Shown here: positions 1 to 7,125 of the stretch, one piece after another | Numbering within the stretch: position 1 is the stretch's first letter | Layout of the letters: every line of letters begins with the position of its first letter | Source of the DNA: Candidatus Sulfotelmatobacter sp. | GTDB lineage: Bacteria; Acidobacteriota; Terriglobia; Terriglobales; Acidobacteriaceae | Reading direction: 5' to 3' | NCBI GenBank assembly: GCA_030044775.1 | Contig: JASICF010000594.1 | Span: 1-7,247, forward strand | DNA: 7,247 nt | The notes under the pieces: model-generated | Told to the model about the DNA's origin: nothing | The model's input: only the letters and a program-made list of their open reading frames with translations | Databases searched by the model: none | Translations under genes and position numbers: made by a program

Positions 1-179
1 TGCGAAAAGTGCGCGAAGACCCGGAACTGACAGGCTTGCCGGTACTCGCGGTGACCGCCTCGGCGATGCGCGGCGATGAAGAAAAGGCACTGGAAGCCGG
101 TTTTGACGGCTATTTGTCGAAACCGGTGAAATCGAAGACGCTTTTCGAACAACTTGACCGTCTGTTGAAAACTGGTTGA
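1..179 (+). CDS. Receiver domain of a response regulator or hybrid kinase, C-terminal fragment
   Basis: Partial gene whose 5' part lies outside the window. The reading frame begins at base 3 and gives 58 residues before a TGA at 177-179. They match the second half of a CheY-like receiver. A hydrophobic strand ends in the switch threonine (LPVLAVTASAM). An acidic, Ala-rich helix follows (GDEEKALEAGFDGY). The invariant lysine sits in LSKPV, and a final amphipathic helix (LFEQLDRLLKTG) closes the fold. The VTASAM...GDEEKALEAG pattern is typical of DivK-type single-domain regulators and of receivers at the end of hybrid histidine kinases. The protein stops right after the last helix, so no DNA-binding or output domain follows. 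The phospho-acceptor aspartate would lie upstream. The expected role is phosphorelay signalling in the cytoplasm. Whether it is stand-alone or fused to a kinase cannot be decided here. Confidence 0.88.
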   Translation, partial: RKVREDPELTGLPVLAVTASAMRGDEEKALEAGFDGYLSKPVKSKTLFEQLDRLLKTG

Positions 180-220
180 GTCTACCCTTAATGGCGACGG
201 TTGCCTGGGGATAGGTTAAA

Positions 221-236
221 TGGCGATTCATCGCCA
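221..236. terminator. Small hairpin between convergent genes, possible weak terminator
   Basis: A perfect 6-bp inverted repeat with a TTCA loop (TGGCGA-TTCA-TCGCCA) lies in the 111-bp gap between the receiver gene and the receptor gene, which converge on it. No T-run follows on the plus strand. On the minus strand it is followed by a short TTTAA, so it would serve the receptor transcript slightly better. The rest of the gap (180-290) shows no gene or other element. The stem is short and the terminator call is tentative. Confidence 0.3.
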
Positions 237-290
237 AGCAGCGTCACCATGCCCCTTTCCCAGTAAGAGTCCAGCAACCCATGCGGCGCC

Positions 291-3200
291 TCAGAATTCG
301 TAGCGCAGAGCAAACTGCATCACCCGCGGGTTCGTCATGAGGTGGGTATAGTTGCCGAAGTTCGGAACCGCGATGGAGTTGTTGCTTTCACTCGCGCTGG
401 AGGAATTCTGGTCGTTGAAGTCGAAGCGCGTAGAGTTCGTCACGTTGAACACTTCCCAGCGCAAGGCGAGAGTGTGTTTTTCATTCCAAGGCATATTCCA
501 GCGCTTCGAGAGCCCGAGGTCGATGCCGAAGAAGCCGTCGCCACGCACGAAGTTGCGAACGCCGACCTGGCCGGGGAGTGCCGGGTCGAACGAAGCCTCA
601 GCAGCGGCGGGGTTGGGAAAGATGTTCACGTTACCGTCTGGCAGGTGGTAAGCCCCACTCTGCAAATGCGAAACGGTGGGCATTGCTGCTCCCTCCCAAT
701 ACCAGTCGGTTGGGTAGTCGGCGGGATTGTTATAGATCGTGTAAGGGAAACCACTCGTCCAGCGGAACAGGCCGGAAAGCTGCCAGCCTCCGATCACCGC
801 ATCGAGGCCCCGATTGATGCGCGTGGCAAGGGGGCGGCCGCGGCCAAAGGGCAAGTCGGCGATCCAGTTCGCATTCAGTTGATTGGTCGTATCGAAATCG
901 GAAACCGCGCGGAAGAGATAAGGCTCCCAGGCGTTGAACATTTGACAGCCACCGTTGAAGTTGAGAGCGCCGCTATTTCCAAGCCGCTCGGCGTCGGAGC
1001 ATAGGTCGATCGACTTGGAATACGTGTAATTAAAGTCGAATTGAACCCCATGGCTCATTTGACGCCTGAGCGTGGCTTGCAATGCGTTGTAATTCGAAAA
1101 TCCGATCGAACGCAAAGTGAACAGCGACGTGTATTGCGGGTTGTAAAAGGAGTTCGGCCCACCACTCGGATAGTATTGGCAAAGAGGCTGTCCACTCTGG
1201 CCGCAATTTGGATTGCCGGTCGCGTCCGGTATTCCACCGTTTCCGAATCCGGAAACAAAAGGCACGTCAAGAGCCTGAAGCGCGGTGGTCTCGACGCCTG
1301 CCACTCCACAGAAAAGATCGAAGACCGCCAGCACGGGATTGGTGGTCGAGGCTGGGAAATTCTTGCCACAGCCTCCCGTTTGAGCGCCGAGCGCGTAAGA
1401 CCCGCCATTGATCGGCTTCTGGATCATGTCATTCCAATACTGAACGACCGCTGGACTTACCAATGAATTGCTGAAGGTTGCGTCGGTCACGCCCTGAAGT
1501 TCGTAGAGTCTCGCAAGCGGCTGAATTGCGGAGAAGTAATCGAGCCCGGATTTTTTGTCTCTAAGATCGAGCGGCTGGGCGACATCCTGGGAACTCAGGA
1601 GGCGATGAGAGAGCCGGCCCACGTATGCCAGGTCGAGAGAGAATCCTCGGCCGAGATCGCGTTCCACGGAGAAATCGACGGTATACGAATAAGGCGTCTT
1701 CAGCGAGGTGTCCAGGCTGTCCCCGAAATCGGAACTCCCCAGCGACTGCATGGTCGGTATCGTTTCCGGGAAGCTAGGCGCTCCGGGATTGGGTTGAAGC
1801 AGGCTCGTCGGAATCACGTTCACATTCGTTAGCCGAGGCAAACTATCGAGCCCCAGCACTGGGTTGGTGAGACTCGTGGTCAGGCCGAAAGAATTTCCGC
1901 TGAACTCGTCGACGATGCCCTGTCCGAAACGGTCGTAGACAATTCCGAACCCGCCCCGGATCGACGACTTATTGCCATTGCCCAAGAGCTTGCTCAGGAA
2001 ACCTTCAGTCCTATTAGGCGCCCAGGCAAACGCGATGCGAGGACCCAGGTTGGCAAAATCCCAGTTCCAATACCCCCTTTTCCCATTGGCAGGACCGCAC
2101 CAGTTCACTTGCAACGGTTGATCCTGGTGCGAGGGAATACCATTGGCGCCTTCCGCTGCGCGGTCGTTAAACCACTGCCCGAGGCTGGGGCTGGGACAAA
2201 CCTGCAAGCCGCTCGTCTCCCATATAGGTGAGAAGAGGGAGTAACGAAGGCCGAAGGTCAGCGTGAGGTTCGGCGTGGCCTTCCAAATGTCTTGCAGGTA
2301 CGGTTCGTAGCTGTCCTGGGCAAACCGGCGCGAGATCGCGGAATTGGGAGGCAGCAACTGGAGTTGTCGATTGTAGTTAAAAACTGTTGTGGCGTTAGTA
2401 ACTATGCCCAATAAATCTGTAATCGGGTAGTCATAACTTACGGCGAAACTGGGGTCAACACCGGGGAAGCCGCCGCTCGTTGGGTTCAGAGGGCTGTTCT
2501 TGTCGGCGAACCCGGAAGTCGTTGTAAAGGACGAGTTGGTGCTTCCGCTATCGAATGAAGACGTATAGTTCGACCGCGGTTCGCGCATGAACAACAGATA
2601 TCCGCCAAATTGCAGCGTGTGCTTCCCGTGAATCCAGGATAAATCCTCAGAAATGTTATTCATCGGGCGCTGGTAATTTTGTGTGCGCGTAATGCTCTGG
2701 CTGAAATTGAAAATGACCCACGGCAGATATGAGTTGCCCAGGGTTCCGAAGCTCTCTCGAACGAAACCGTAGTGGAAGTCGCTCATCAGGTTTGGACGGA
2801 TGACCGCGGAGTAGCCGACGATGAGCCCTTTGTTGTGGTAGACGGTTTGTCCTTGCGGGGGCTGGCCCGGAAAATAGGGCTGGCAACCGCCGCAGGCGTC
2901 GCTCGAATCGTCGCGTGAAGCACCGATCAAAGAAAGGCGCTGCTTGCCGTCTTGGGTAATGTTGTAATCGGCGCGGGCAATGTAGACGTTCTGGGTCTCG
3001 GAGGTCGGCGCCGCGAAAACGAATCCCTGGTAGTTGTAGCCATCGCCGGTGACGTTGCTATTCGGCAGAGGCAAAGTCTGAAAGTATGCCATTGCGGCGG
3101 GATCGGGTCCTGCGTGTATTGGATCCAATTGCTGCAATTGCTTAAAACCGAGAGCGGCGTATCCGGGCACGGGCGTGTAAAACTTCCCGCTCTTGCCCTG

Positions 3201-4307
3201 CACGGCAAAACCCGATCCACCGGGACATTGCGCCGTGTTCAGGCTGCCATTCCCATTGAGGGTGCACAGATACTGAAGGACGCCGTCGCGCATGGCCAAG
3301 CTCGGAACCTCTTCGCCGGAACTCACCGTTTGTTCCGCGCGCCGCGTTCCTTCGTAATTCATGAAAAGAAACATGCGATCTTTTTTGATGGGGCCGCCGA
3401 CGGAAGCGCCAAAAATATTGCGGATCAGCTTGGGAGGCGTGTTGCAATCGTTGGGGTTGGGAAGAGTGCAGGTTGAGAACTGAGTCAGCTTGTTGAAGTA
3501 ATCGTTGGCATTCGTGTAGGTATTGCGAAGGTACTCATAGACCGACCCATGAATGCTATTGGTGCCGCTTTTGGTCACCAGAGCGACTTGCGCGCCGCTG
3601 GTCCCTCCTTCATCGGCGTTGGCGTTCGAAGTGGTGACACGAAATTCCTGCACGGAATCGAGCGTCACGGGCAAGACGGACTGAAACGCCTGGCCGCCTT
3701 CCTGGTTGGCGCGAATGCCATCGACGCTGATGTTCCCCTGGTCGCTGCGCGCGCCATTCACCGCACCGCTTCGTGTGTCGTCCAGACTCGTGTCGGCGCG
3801 GTTGCCGGTGTAAGCAACACCGGGTTGGAGCGTGAGCAAGTCGGGCACATTGCGGCCTTCGAGTGGCAGCTCCTTTACCTGATTTTCGCCAAAAGCGATT
3901 CCCAAGGTCGCATCTTCGGTGTTGAGCATCGGCGCCTCACCGGAGACTTCGATCTGAGTGGTGAGCGCCCCGACCTCAAGAAGAACGTTTACGCTGGCTG
4001 GCTGGTTGACGAGAAGTTGGAGGTTCCGCTGCTCGTATCTCTTGAAACCAGCCCTTTCAACGGTCAGCAGATAAGTTCCGGGTGGAAGAGCGAGAAATTC
4101 GAATTCGCCGGTGGCTGGAGTTGTGGCTTCCCGGCTGATCGCTTGCGCTTGATTGGCAATCGTTACCGTGGCGCCGGCGACCAGCGCGTGAGTACTATCA
4201 AGAACTTTACCGTGCAACGATGTCGTGCCGGTCTGCGCCCAGCCGTAAGAAATGAACAGCAGCAGACTGACCGGGAACAAGCAGAAAATCCGCTTCCGAC
4301 ACCTCAT
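291..4307 (-). CDS. TonB-dependent outer-membrane receptor, Oar-like, with CarboxypepD_reg domain
   Basis: Complete 1338-residue protein that should sit in the outer membrane and import a large or scarce substrate using TonB energy. The order is: a signal peptide at about 1-24 (RKR start, hydrophobic core, cleavage near GWA-QT); a carboxypeptidase regulatory-like beta-sandwich at about 28-112 (LPPGTYLLTVERAGF); a plug at about 125-255 (LPLEGRNVPDLLTLQPGV, VNGARSDQGNISVDGIRAN, VTKSGTNSIHGSVYEYLRN); and a long beta-barrel to the end. The barrel has alternating aromatic strands and closes in FALRYEF, a C-terminal aromatic signal for barrel insertion. I see no clear TonB box and no SusD partner, as is usual for this acidobacterial type. 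The 14 cysteines of the mature protein fall in seven near-neighbour pairs. The ATG at 4307 is supported by an AAGGGGG ribosome site six bases upstream and by the signal peptide starting directly there. The gene runs divergently from the peptidase-uxaC genes. The substrate is unknown, and a link to uronates is only positional. Confidence 0.95.
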   Translation of the reverse strand: MRCRKRIFCLFPVSLLLFISYGWAQTGTTSLHGKVLDSTHALVAGATVTIANQAQAISREATTPATGEFEFLALPPGTYLLTVERAGFKRYEQRNLQLLVNQPASVNVLLEVGALTTQIEVSGEAPMLNTEDATLGIAFGENQVKELPLEGRNVPDLLTLQPGVAYTGNRADTSLDDTRSGAVNGARSDQGNISVDGIRANQEGGQAFQSVLPVTLDSVQEFRVTTSNANADEGGTSGAQVALVTKSGTNSIHGSVYEYLRNTYTNANDYFNKLTQFSTCTLPNPNDCNTPPKLIRNIFGASVGGPIKKDRMFLFMNYEGTRRAEQTVSSGEEVPSLAMRDGVLQYLCTLNGNGSLNTAQCPGGSGFAVQGKSGKFYTPVPGYAALGFKQLQQLDPIHAGPDPAAMAYFQTLPLPNSNVTGDGYNYQGFVFAAPTSETQNVYIARADYNITQDGKQRLSLIGASRDDSSDACGGCQPYFPGQPPQGQTVYHNKGLIVGYSAVIRPNLMSDFHYGFVRESFGTLGNSYLPWVIFNFSQSITRTQNYQRPMNNISEDLSWIHGKHTLQFGGYLLFMREPRSNYTSSFDSGSTNSSFTTTSGFADKNSPLNPTSGGFPGVDPSFAVSYDYPITDLLGIVTNATTVFNYNRQLQLLPPNSAISRRFAQDSYEPYLQDIWKATPNLTLTFGLRYSLFSPIWETSGLQVCPSPSLGQWFNDRAAEGANGIPSHQDQPLQVNWCGPANGKRGYWNWDFANLGPRIAFAWAPNRTEGFLSKLLGNGNKSSIRGGFGIVYDRFGQGIVDEFSGNSFGLTTSLTNPVLGLDSLPRLTNVNVIPTSLLQPNPGAPSFPETIPTMQSLGSSDFGDSLDTSLKTPYSYTVDFSVERDLGRGFSLDLAYVGRLSHRLLSSQDVAQPLDLRDKKSGLDYFSAIQPLARLYELQGVTDATFSNSLVSPAVVQYWNDMIQKPINGGSYALGAQTGGCGKNFPASTTNPVLAVFDLFCGVAGVETTALQALDVPFVSGFGNGGIPDATGNPNCGQSGQPLCQYYPSGGPNSFYNPQYTSLFTLRSIGFSNYNALQATLRRQMSHGVQFDFNYTYSKSIDLCSDAERLGNSGALNFNGGCQMFNAWEPYLFRAVSDFDTTNQLNANWIADLPFGRGRPLATRINRGLDAVIGGWQLSGLFRWTSGFPYTIYNNPADYPTDWYWEGAAMPTVSHLQSGAYHLPDGNVNIFPNPAAAEASFDPALPGQVGVRNFVRGDGFFGIDLGLSKRWNMPWNEKHTLALRWEVFNVTNSTRFDFNDQNSSSASESNNSIAVPNFGNYTHLMTNPRVMQFALRYEF

Positions 4308-4313
4308 CGTTGG

Positions 4314-4320
4314 CCCCCTT
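4314..4320 (-). promoter_or_regulatory. Ribosome binding site of the TonB-dependent receptor
   Basis: Read on the minus strand, AAGGGGG lies six bases before the ATG at 4307. It is purine-rich and well spaced, and it supports that start over any internal one. Confidence 0.6.
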
Positions 4321-4526
4321 CGACCCTGTGCTATTGTTTTGCGCAGAAGCTAAAACTGAGGAAGCCGAGGTCCGACGGTGAACTTTGACGTCGAATCTTC
4401 CGCAAAGACCGACAAGCTCCCTGACCACTTTTGTGCTGAGAACAATATGGTGACTGCGAGGGCGAAGTCAAGGAGCAATGCGACCCGCGGTCAGCGTCCA
4501 ACGTCGAACATCCTCTTCGCAAGTCT

Positions 4527-4530
4527 GGAG
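4527..4530 (+). promoter_or_regulatory. Ribosome binding site of the P1-family peptidase
   Basis: GGAG lies eight bases before the ATG at 4539. It fixes the start that yields a complete signal peptide. Confidence 0.6.
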
Positions 4531-4538
4531 ACAGCTCG

Positions 4539-5699
4539 ATGCCGAAACTTGGCTTGAATCGCGTCAACGTTTTTCTGTTTTGTTTGGCCATCACCGGTTT
4601 GGCAAGCGCTCAAACCAAGCCACGAGCACGGGATTTAGGCGTTCCCTTCGATGGCGCGCCTGGACCGCTGAACGCCATCACTGACGTCAAAGGCGTGGAA
4701 GTTGGTCACACTACGCTGATTTCTGGCGATGCGGCGTCTCCTGCGGGCATGGGGCCGGTGCGAACTGGAGTGACTGCGGTTCTGCCTCGCGGCAAAGACT
4801 CCAACGACCCTGTCTTTGCCGGATGGTTCACGGAGAATGGGAACGGTGAAATGACCGGCACAACCTGGGTGGAGGATTCGGGATTTCTCGAAGGCCCGGT
4901 GATGATCACGAATACGCACAGCGTAGGCATCGTGCGCGACGCGGTGATCGCCTGGCGGCTCAAGCATCATGGCGTTGATGAGGAGGGATACGCGTGGTCG
5001 TTGCCGGTTGTGGCCGAGACATGGGACGGTTATCTGAATGACATCAACGGATTCCACGTGAAACCCGAGGATGCTTTTCATGCCCTGGATAGTGCGCATA
5101 GCGGTCCGGTGGAAGAAGGAAACGTTGGCGGCGGCACCGGGATGATCTGCAATGAGTTCAAAGGCGGGATCGGCACGGCGTCGCGCGTACTTGACGCCAG
5201 GTACGGAGGGTACACCGTCGGCGTGCTGGTGCAATGCAACTACGGGCAGCGAGATCAGCTGCGGATTGCCGGCGTCCCCGTCGGCCGCGAGATTGCTGGA
5301 CGGAAGGTGTGGGATGACGACGTGGGTTCGATCATCGTCGTAGTTGCCACGGACGCTCCGCTGATTCCGACGCAATTGAAGCGCGTGGCAAGGCGTGTAA
5401 CTCTGGGGCTGGGACGCGATGGAAGCTATTCAGGCGATGGCTCGGGGGACATCTTTATTGCCTTTTCAACCGCAAATCCCGGAGCGTCGTCCTCCAAAGG
5501 GCTTCGAACACTTACGATGCTTCCCAACGACCAGATCAACCCGGTTTTCCTGGCGACGGTGCAAGCCACAGAAGAAGCGGTCGTCAATGCCCTGGTCGCG
5601 GCTGAGACGATGACGGGCAGAAACGGCCACACGGCGATCGCACTGCCTCACGACCAATTGCGGCAGGTCCTGAAGAAGTACAACCGGCTCGGACATTAA
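4539..5699 (+). CDS. Exported P1-family self-cleaving aminopeptidase (DmpA/BapA-like, MEROPS S58)
   Basis: Complete 386-residue protein of the L-aminopeptidase/D-esterase family, N-terminal-nucleophile hydrolases that remove N-terminal residues from short peptides, amides or beta-peptides. A signal peptide covers about 1-24 (hydrophobic FLFCLAITGLASA, cleavage before Gln25), so the enzyme should act in the periplasm or outside. Family landmarks follow in order: TDVKGVEVGH near 48-57, ITNTHSVG at 123-130, PVVAETWDGYLND at 156-168, GGGTGMICNEFKGGIG at 197-212, VLVQCNYG at 229-236 and GSIIVVVATDAPL at 263-275. The expected self-cleavage is between Gly263 and Ser264, which makes Ser264 the N-terminal nucleophile of a 123-residue beta chain. 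Ser302 and Asp304 in GSGD lie 38 and 40 residues after it, the same spacing as Ser288 and Asp290 after Ser250 in DmpA. Asn234 fits DmpA Asn218. Length matches DmpA (about 375 aa) plus a leader. It lies 26 bp before uxaC and is probably cotranscribed with it. The natural substrate is unknown. Confidence 0.93.
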   Translation: MPKLGLNRVNVFLFCLAITGLASAQTKPRARDLGVPFDGAPGPLNAITDVKGVEVGHTTLISGDAASPAGMGPVRTGVTAVLPRGKDSNDPVFAGWFTENGNGEMTGTTWVEDSGFLEGPVMITNTHSVGIVRDAVIAWRLKHHGVDEEGYAWSLPVVAETWDGYLNDINGFHVKPEDAFHALDSAHSGPVEEGNVGGGTGMICNEFKGGIGTASRVLDARYGGYTVGVLVQCNYGQRDQLRIAGVPVGREIAGRKVWDDDVGSIIVVVATDAPLIPTQLKRVARRVTLGLGRDGSYSGDGSGDIFIAFSTANPGASSSKGLRTLTMLPNDQINPVFLATVQATEEAVVNALVAAETMTGRNGHTAIALPHDQLRQVLKKYNRLGH

Positions 5700-5700
5700 A

Positions 5701-5715
5701 TTCTGCAATTCAGAA
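5701..5715 (+). other. Small inverted repeat between peptidase and uxaC
   Basis: TTCTG-CAATT-CAGAA forms a perfect 5-bp stem with a 5-base loop just after the peptidase stop codon. Its right arm overlaps the only purine run (AGAAAAG, 5712-5718) that could serve as the uxaC ribosome site. It has only two G-C pairs and no following T-run, so it is not a convincing terminator. At most it might modestly affect initiation of uxaC. Confidence 0.25.
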
Positions 5716-5725
5716 AAGTGGCGCC

Positions 5726-7117
5726 ATGCTGATTCACCCGGACCGTCTTTTTCCTGCCGAGTCGAGCGCACGAAAAATTGCGGAAAACCTGTATGAAGAG
5801 ATTCGGGCTCTGCCCATTGTGAGTCCGCATGGGCACACGCAGGCGAGATGGTTCGCTTTGAATCAACCTTTTCCTGATCCCGCGCAGCTTTTCGTGCAGC
5901 CCGATCACTACGTCTTTCGCATGTTATACAGCCAGGGGATTTCGCTGGACGATCTCGAGATCGGCCGGCATGTCGAAATCAATTCGCGGAACGTATGGCG
6001 CATTTTCGCGCGCCATTATTACCTCTTTCGAGGCACGCCAACTCGCATGTGGCTGGACTACGCTTTTCAGGAACTGTTTGGAATGCAAGATCGTTTGTCT
6101 GAAGAGAATGCAGATTTTTATTTCGACAGCATTACAGAAAAACTTCAGACGCCGGAATTCCTGCCGCGAGCGCTCTATGATCGATTCCATCTCGAAGTTC
6201 TCGCCACGACCGACTCGCCGCTCGATTCGCTGGCAGATCATAAGAAGATCCGCGAATCCGGCTGGAAGGCAAGAATCATTCCGACATTTCGACCGGACGC
6301 GGTCGTCGATCCCGAGTTCCCTGGATTCTTGGCCAATTTGAAAAACCTGGCGGACCAGACGGGCAAAGACACCTCGACCTGGCCTGGTTATCTCAAGGCG
6401 CTTCGATGCGCCCGAACTCGTTTCCGCGATCACGGCTGCACGGCGACCGACCACGGACATCCGAGCGCGAGAACCGCGAATCTCTCGCCGGCCGAGGCTT
6501 CGCAGCTTTTTAATAGCGTCGCAGCGGGTACGTCCGATGCGCAACAGAACGAACTGTTTCGAGCGCAAATGCTGACTGAGATGGCGGGCATGAGCCTAGA
6601 AGACGGACTCGTCATGCAAATTCATGCCGGCAGTTTACGCAATCACAATCGTCGTCTCTTTGAACGCTATGGGCGCGATATAGGCGCAGATATTCCCACG
6701 CCGACGAACTACGCCGACGCGCTCCGGCCGTTGCTCGACCGGTTTGGGAACGAGCGCAGTCTAACGATCATTCTTTTTACACTCGATGAATCGACCTACA
6801 GTCGAGAACTGGCGCCGCTTGCGGGACATTATCCTTGCCTTCGCCTCGGCCCGCCATGGTGGTTCCATGACAGCCCGGAGGGGATGATGCGCTATCGCGA
6901 GCACGTGACAGGGACCGCAGGCTTCTATAACACGGTGGGGTTCAACGATGATACGCGGGCATTTCTTTCGATTCCCGCGCGGCATGACATGGCACGCCGC
7001 ATGGATTGCAGCTTTCTGGCAAAGCTGGTGGCGGAACACCGGCTAGACGAAAACGAAGCGTTGGAAATTGCTCGAGACCTGACCTACAACCTCGTCAAGA
7101 AGGCATATCGGCTGTGA
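5726..7117 (+). CDS. uxaC: Uronate (glucuronate/galacturonate) isomerase
   Basis: Complete 463-residue cytoplasmic enzyme of the amidohydrolase superfamily, close to the usual UxaC length (about 470 in E. coli). It converts D-glucuronate to D-fructuronate and D-galacturonate to D-tagaturonate, the first step of hexuronate breakdown. Visible landmarks are the metal-binding His35-x-His37 after strand 1 (IVSPHGHT), LATTDSPLDSL at 159-169, CTATDHGH at 238-245, MQIHAGSLRNHNRR at 297-310, GPPWWFHDSPEGMMRY at 375-390 and GFNDDTRAFLSIPARHD at 405-421. Asp409 is the probable catalytic aspartate of the fold. The start is set by the family-like opening MLIHPDRLFP. The ribosome site is weak (AGAAAAG, seven bases away), so translation may depend partly on ribosomes arriving from the peptidase 26 bp upstream. 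A transporter gene starts 8 bp after its stop. The later steps (UxuA/UxaB/UxaA type) are not in view. Confidence 0.96.
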   Translation: MLIHPDRLFPAESSARKIAENLYEEIRALPIVSPHGHTQARWFALNQPFPDPAQLFVQPDHYVFRMLYSQGISLDDLEIGRHVEINSRNVWRIFARHYYLFRGTPTRMWLDYAFQELFGMQDRLSEENADFYFDSITEKLQTPEFLPRALYDRFHLEVLATTDSPLDSLADHKKIRESGWKARIIPTFRPDAVVDPEFPGFLANLKNLADQTGKDTSTWPGYLKALRCARTRFRDHGCTATDHGHPSARTANLSPAEASQLFNSVAAGTSDAQQNELFRAQMLTEMAGMSLEDGLVMQIHAGSLRNHNRRLFERYGRDIGADIPTPTNYADALRPLLDRFGNERSLTIILFTLDESTYSRELAPLAGHYPCLRLGPPWWFHDSPEGMMRYREHVTGTAGFYNTVGFNDDTRAFLSIPARHDMARRMDCSFLAKLVAEHRLDENEALEIARDLTYNLVKKAYRL

Positions 7118-7120
7118 AGG
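7116..7120 (+). promoter_or_regulatory. Ribosome binding site of the MFS transporter, overlapping the uxaC stop
   Basis: GAAGG begins inside the TGA stop codon of uxaC (7115-7117) and lies five bases before the ATG at 7126. This arrangement suggests translational coupling of the transporter to uxaC. Confidence 0.55.
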
Positions 7121-7125
7121 CGTAA

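Larger units (their letters stand above)
4308..4538. promoter_or_regulatory. Divergent intergenic control region (receptor / peptidase-uxaC operon)
   Basis: This 231-bp region separates two divergent transcription units and must hold both promoters. No strong sigma-70 promoter is obvious. On the plus strand, CTGACC at 4421-4426 and CAATAT at 4443-4448 (16-bp spacing) form a weak candidate. The octamer ACGTCGAA occurs at 4388-4395 and again at 4501-4508. A short GACC-CGC-GGTC inverted repeat lies at 4482-4492. None of these is strong enough to name an operator. Short frames here lack ribosome sites and coding character, so I call no gene. Confidence 0.5.

Noticed and set aside
342..1004. 220-codon plus-strand frame opposite the receptor's C-terminus
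   Set aside because: It lies fully antisense to the barrel region, shows no family motif and has no convincing ribosome site.
2883..2894. CGGC motif in the receptor as a thioredoxin-like redox site
   Set aside because: It sits in a barrel/loop region with no thioredoxin fold around it. A disulfide or metal site is more plausible, so it is treated only within the cysteine-pair finding.
3549..4388. Long open frame (279 codons) on the plus strand opposite the receptor's N-terminal part
   Set aside because: It is antisense to a clearly coding gene with signal peptide, regulatory domain and plug. Its protein has no recognisable domain, and such mirror frames are common at this base composition.
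4385..4413. TTGACG at 4385-4390 as a -35 box for the peptidase operon
   Set aside because: No acceptable -10 hexamer lies 16-18 bp downstream; the bases at a 17-bp spacing are ACCGAC.
4388..4508. ACGTCGAA occurring twice as a possible operator repeat
   Set aside because: A repeated octamer within 231 bp is expected fairly often by chance, and the flanks match only loosely, so it is not called as a separate site.
4635..5375. 246-codon minus-strand frame inside the P1-family peptidase
   Set aside because: The plus-strand frame carries the full set of family motifs. The reverse frame is Arg/His-rich and low in recognisable structure, typical of a shadow.
5924..6568. 214-codon minus-strand frame inside uxaC
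   Set aside because: It is antisense to conserved UxaC sequence, with no domain or start context.
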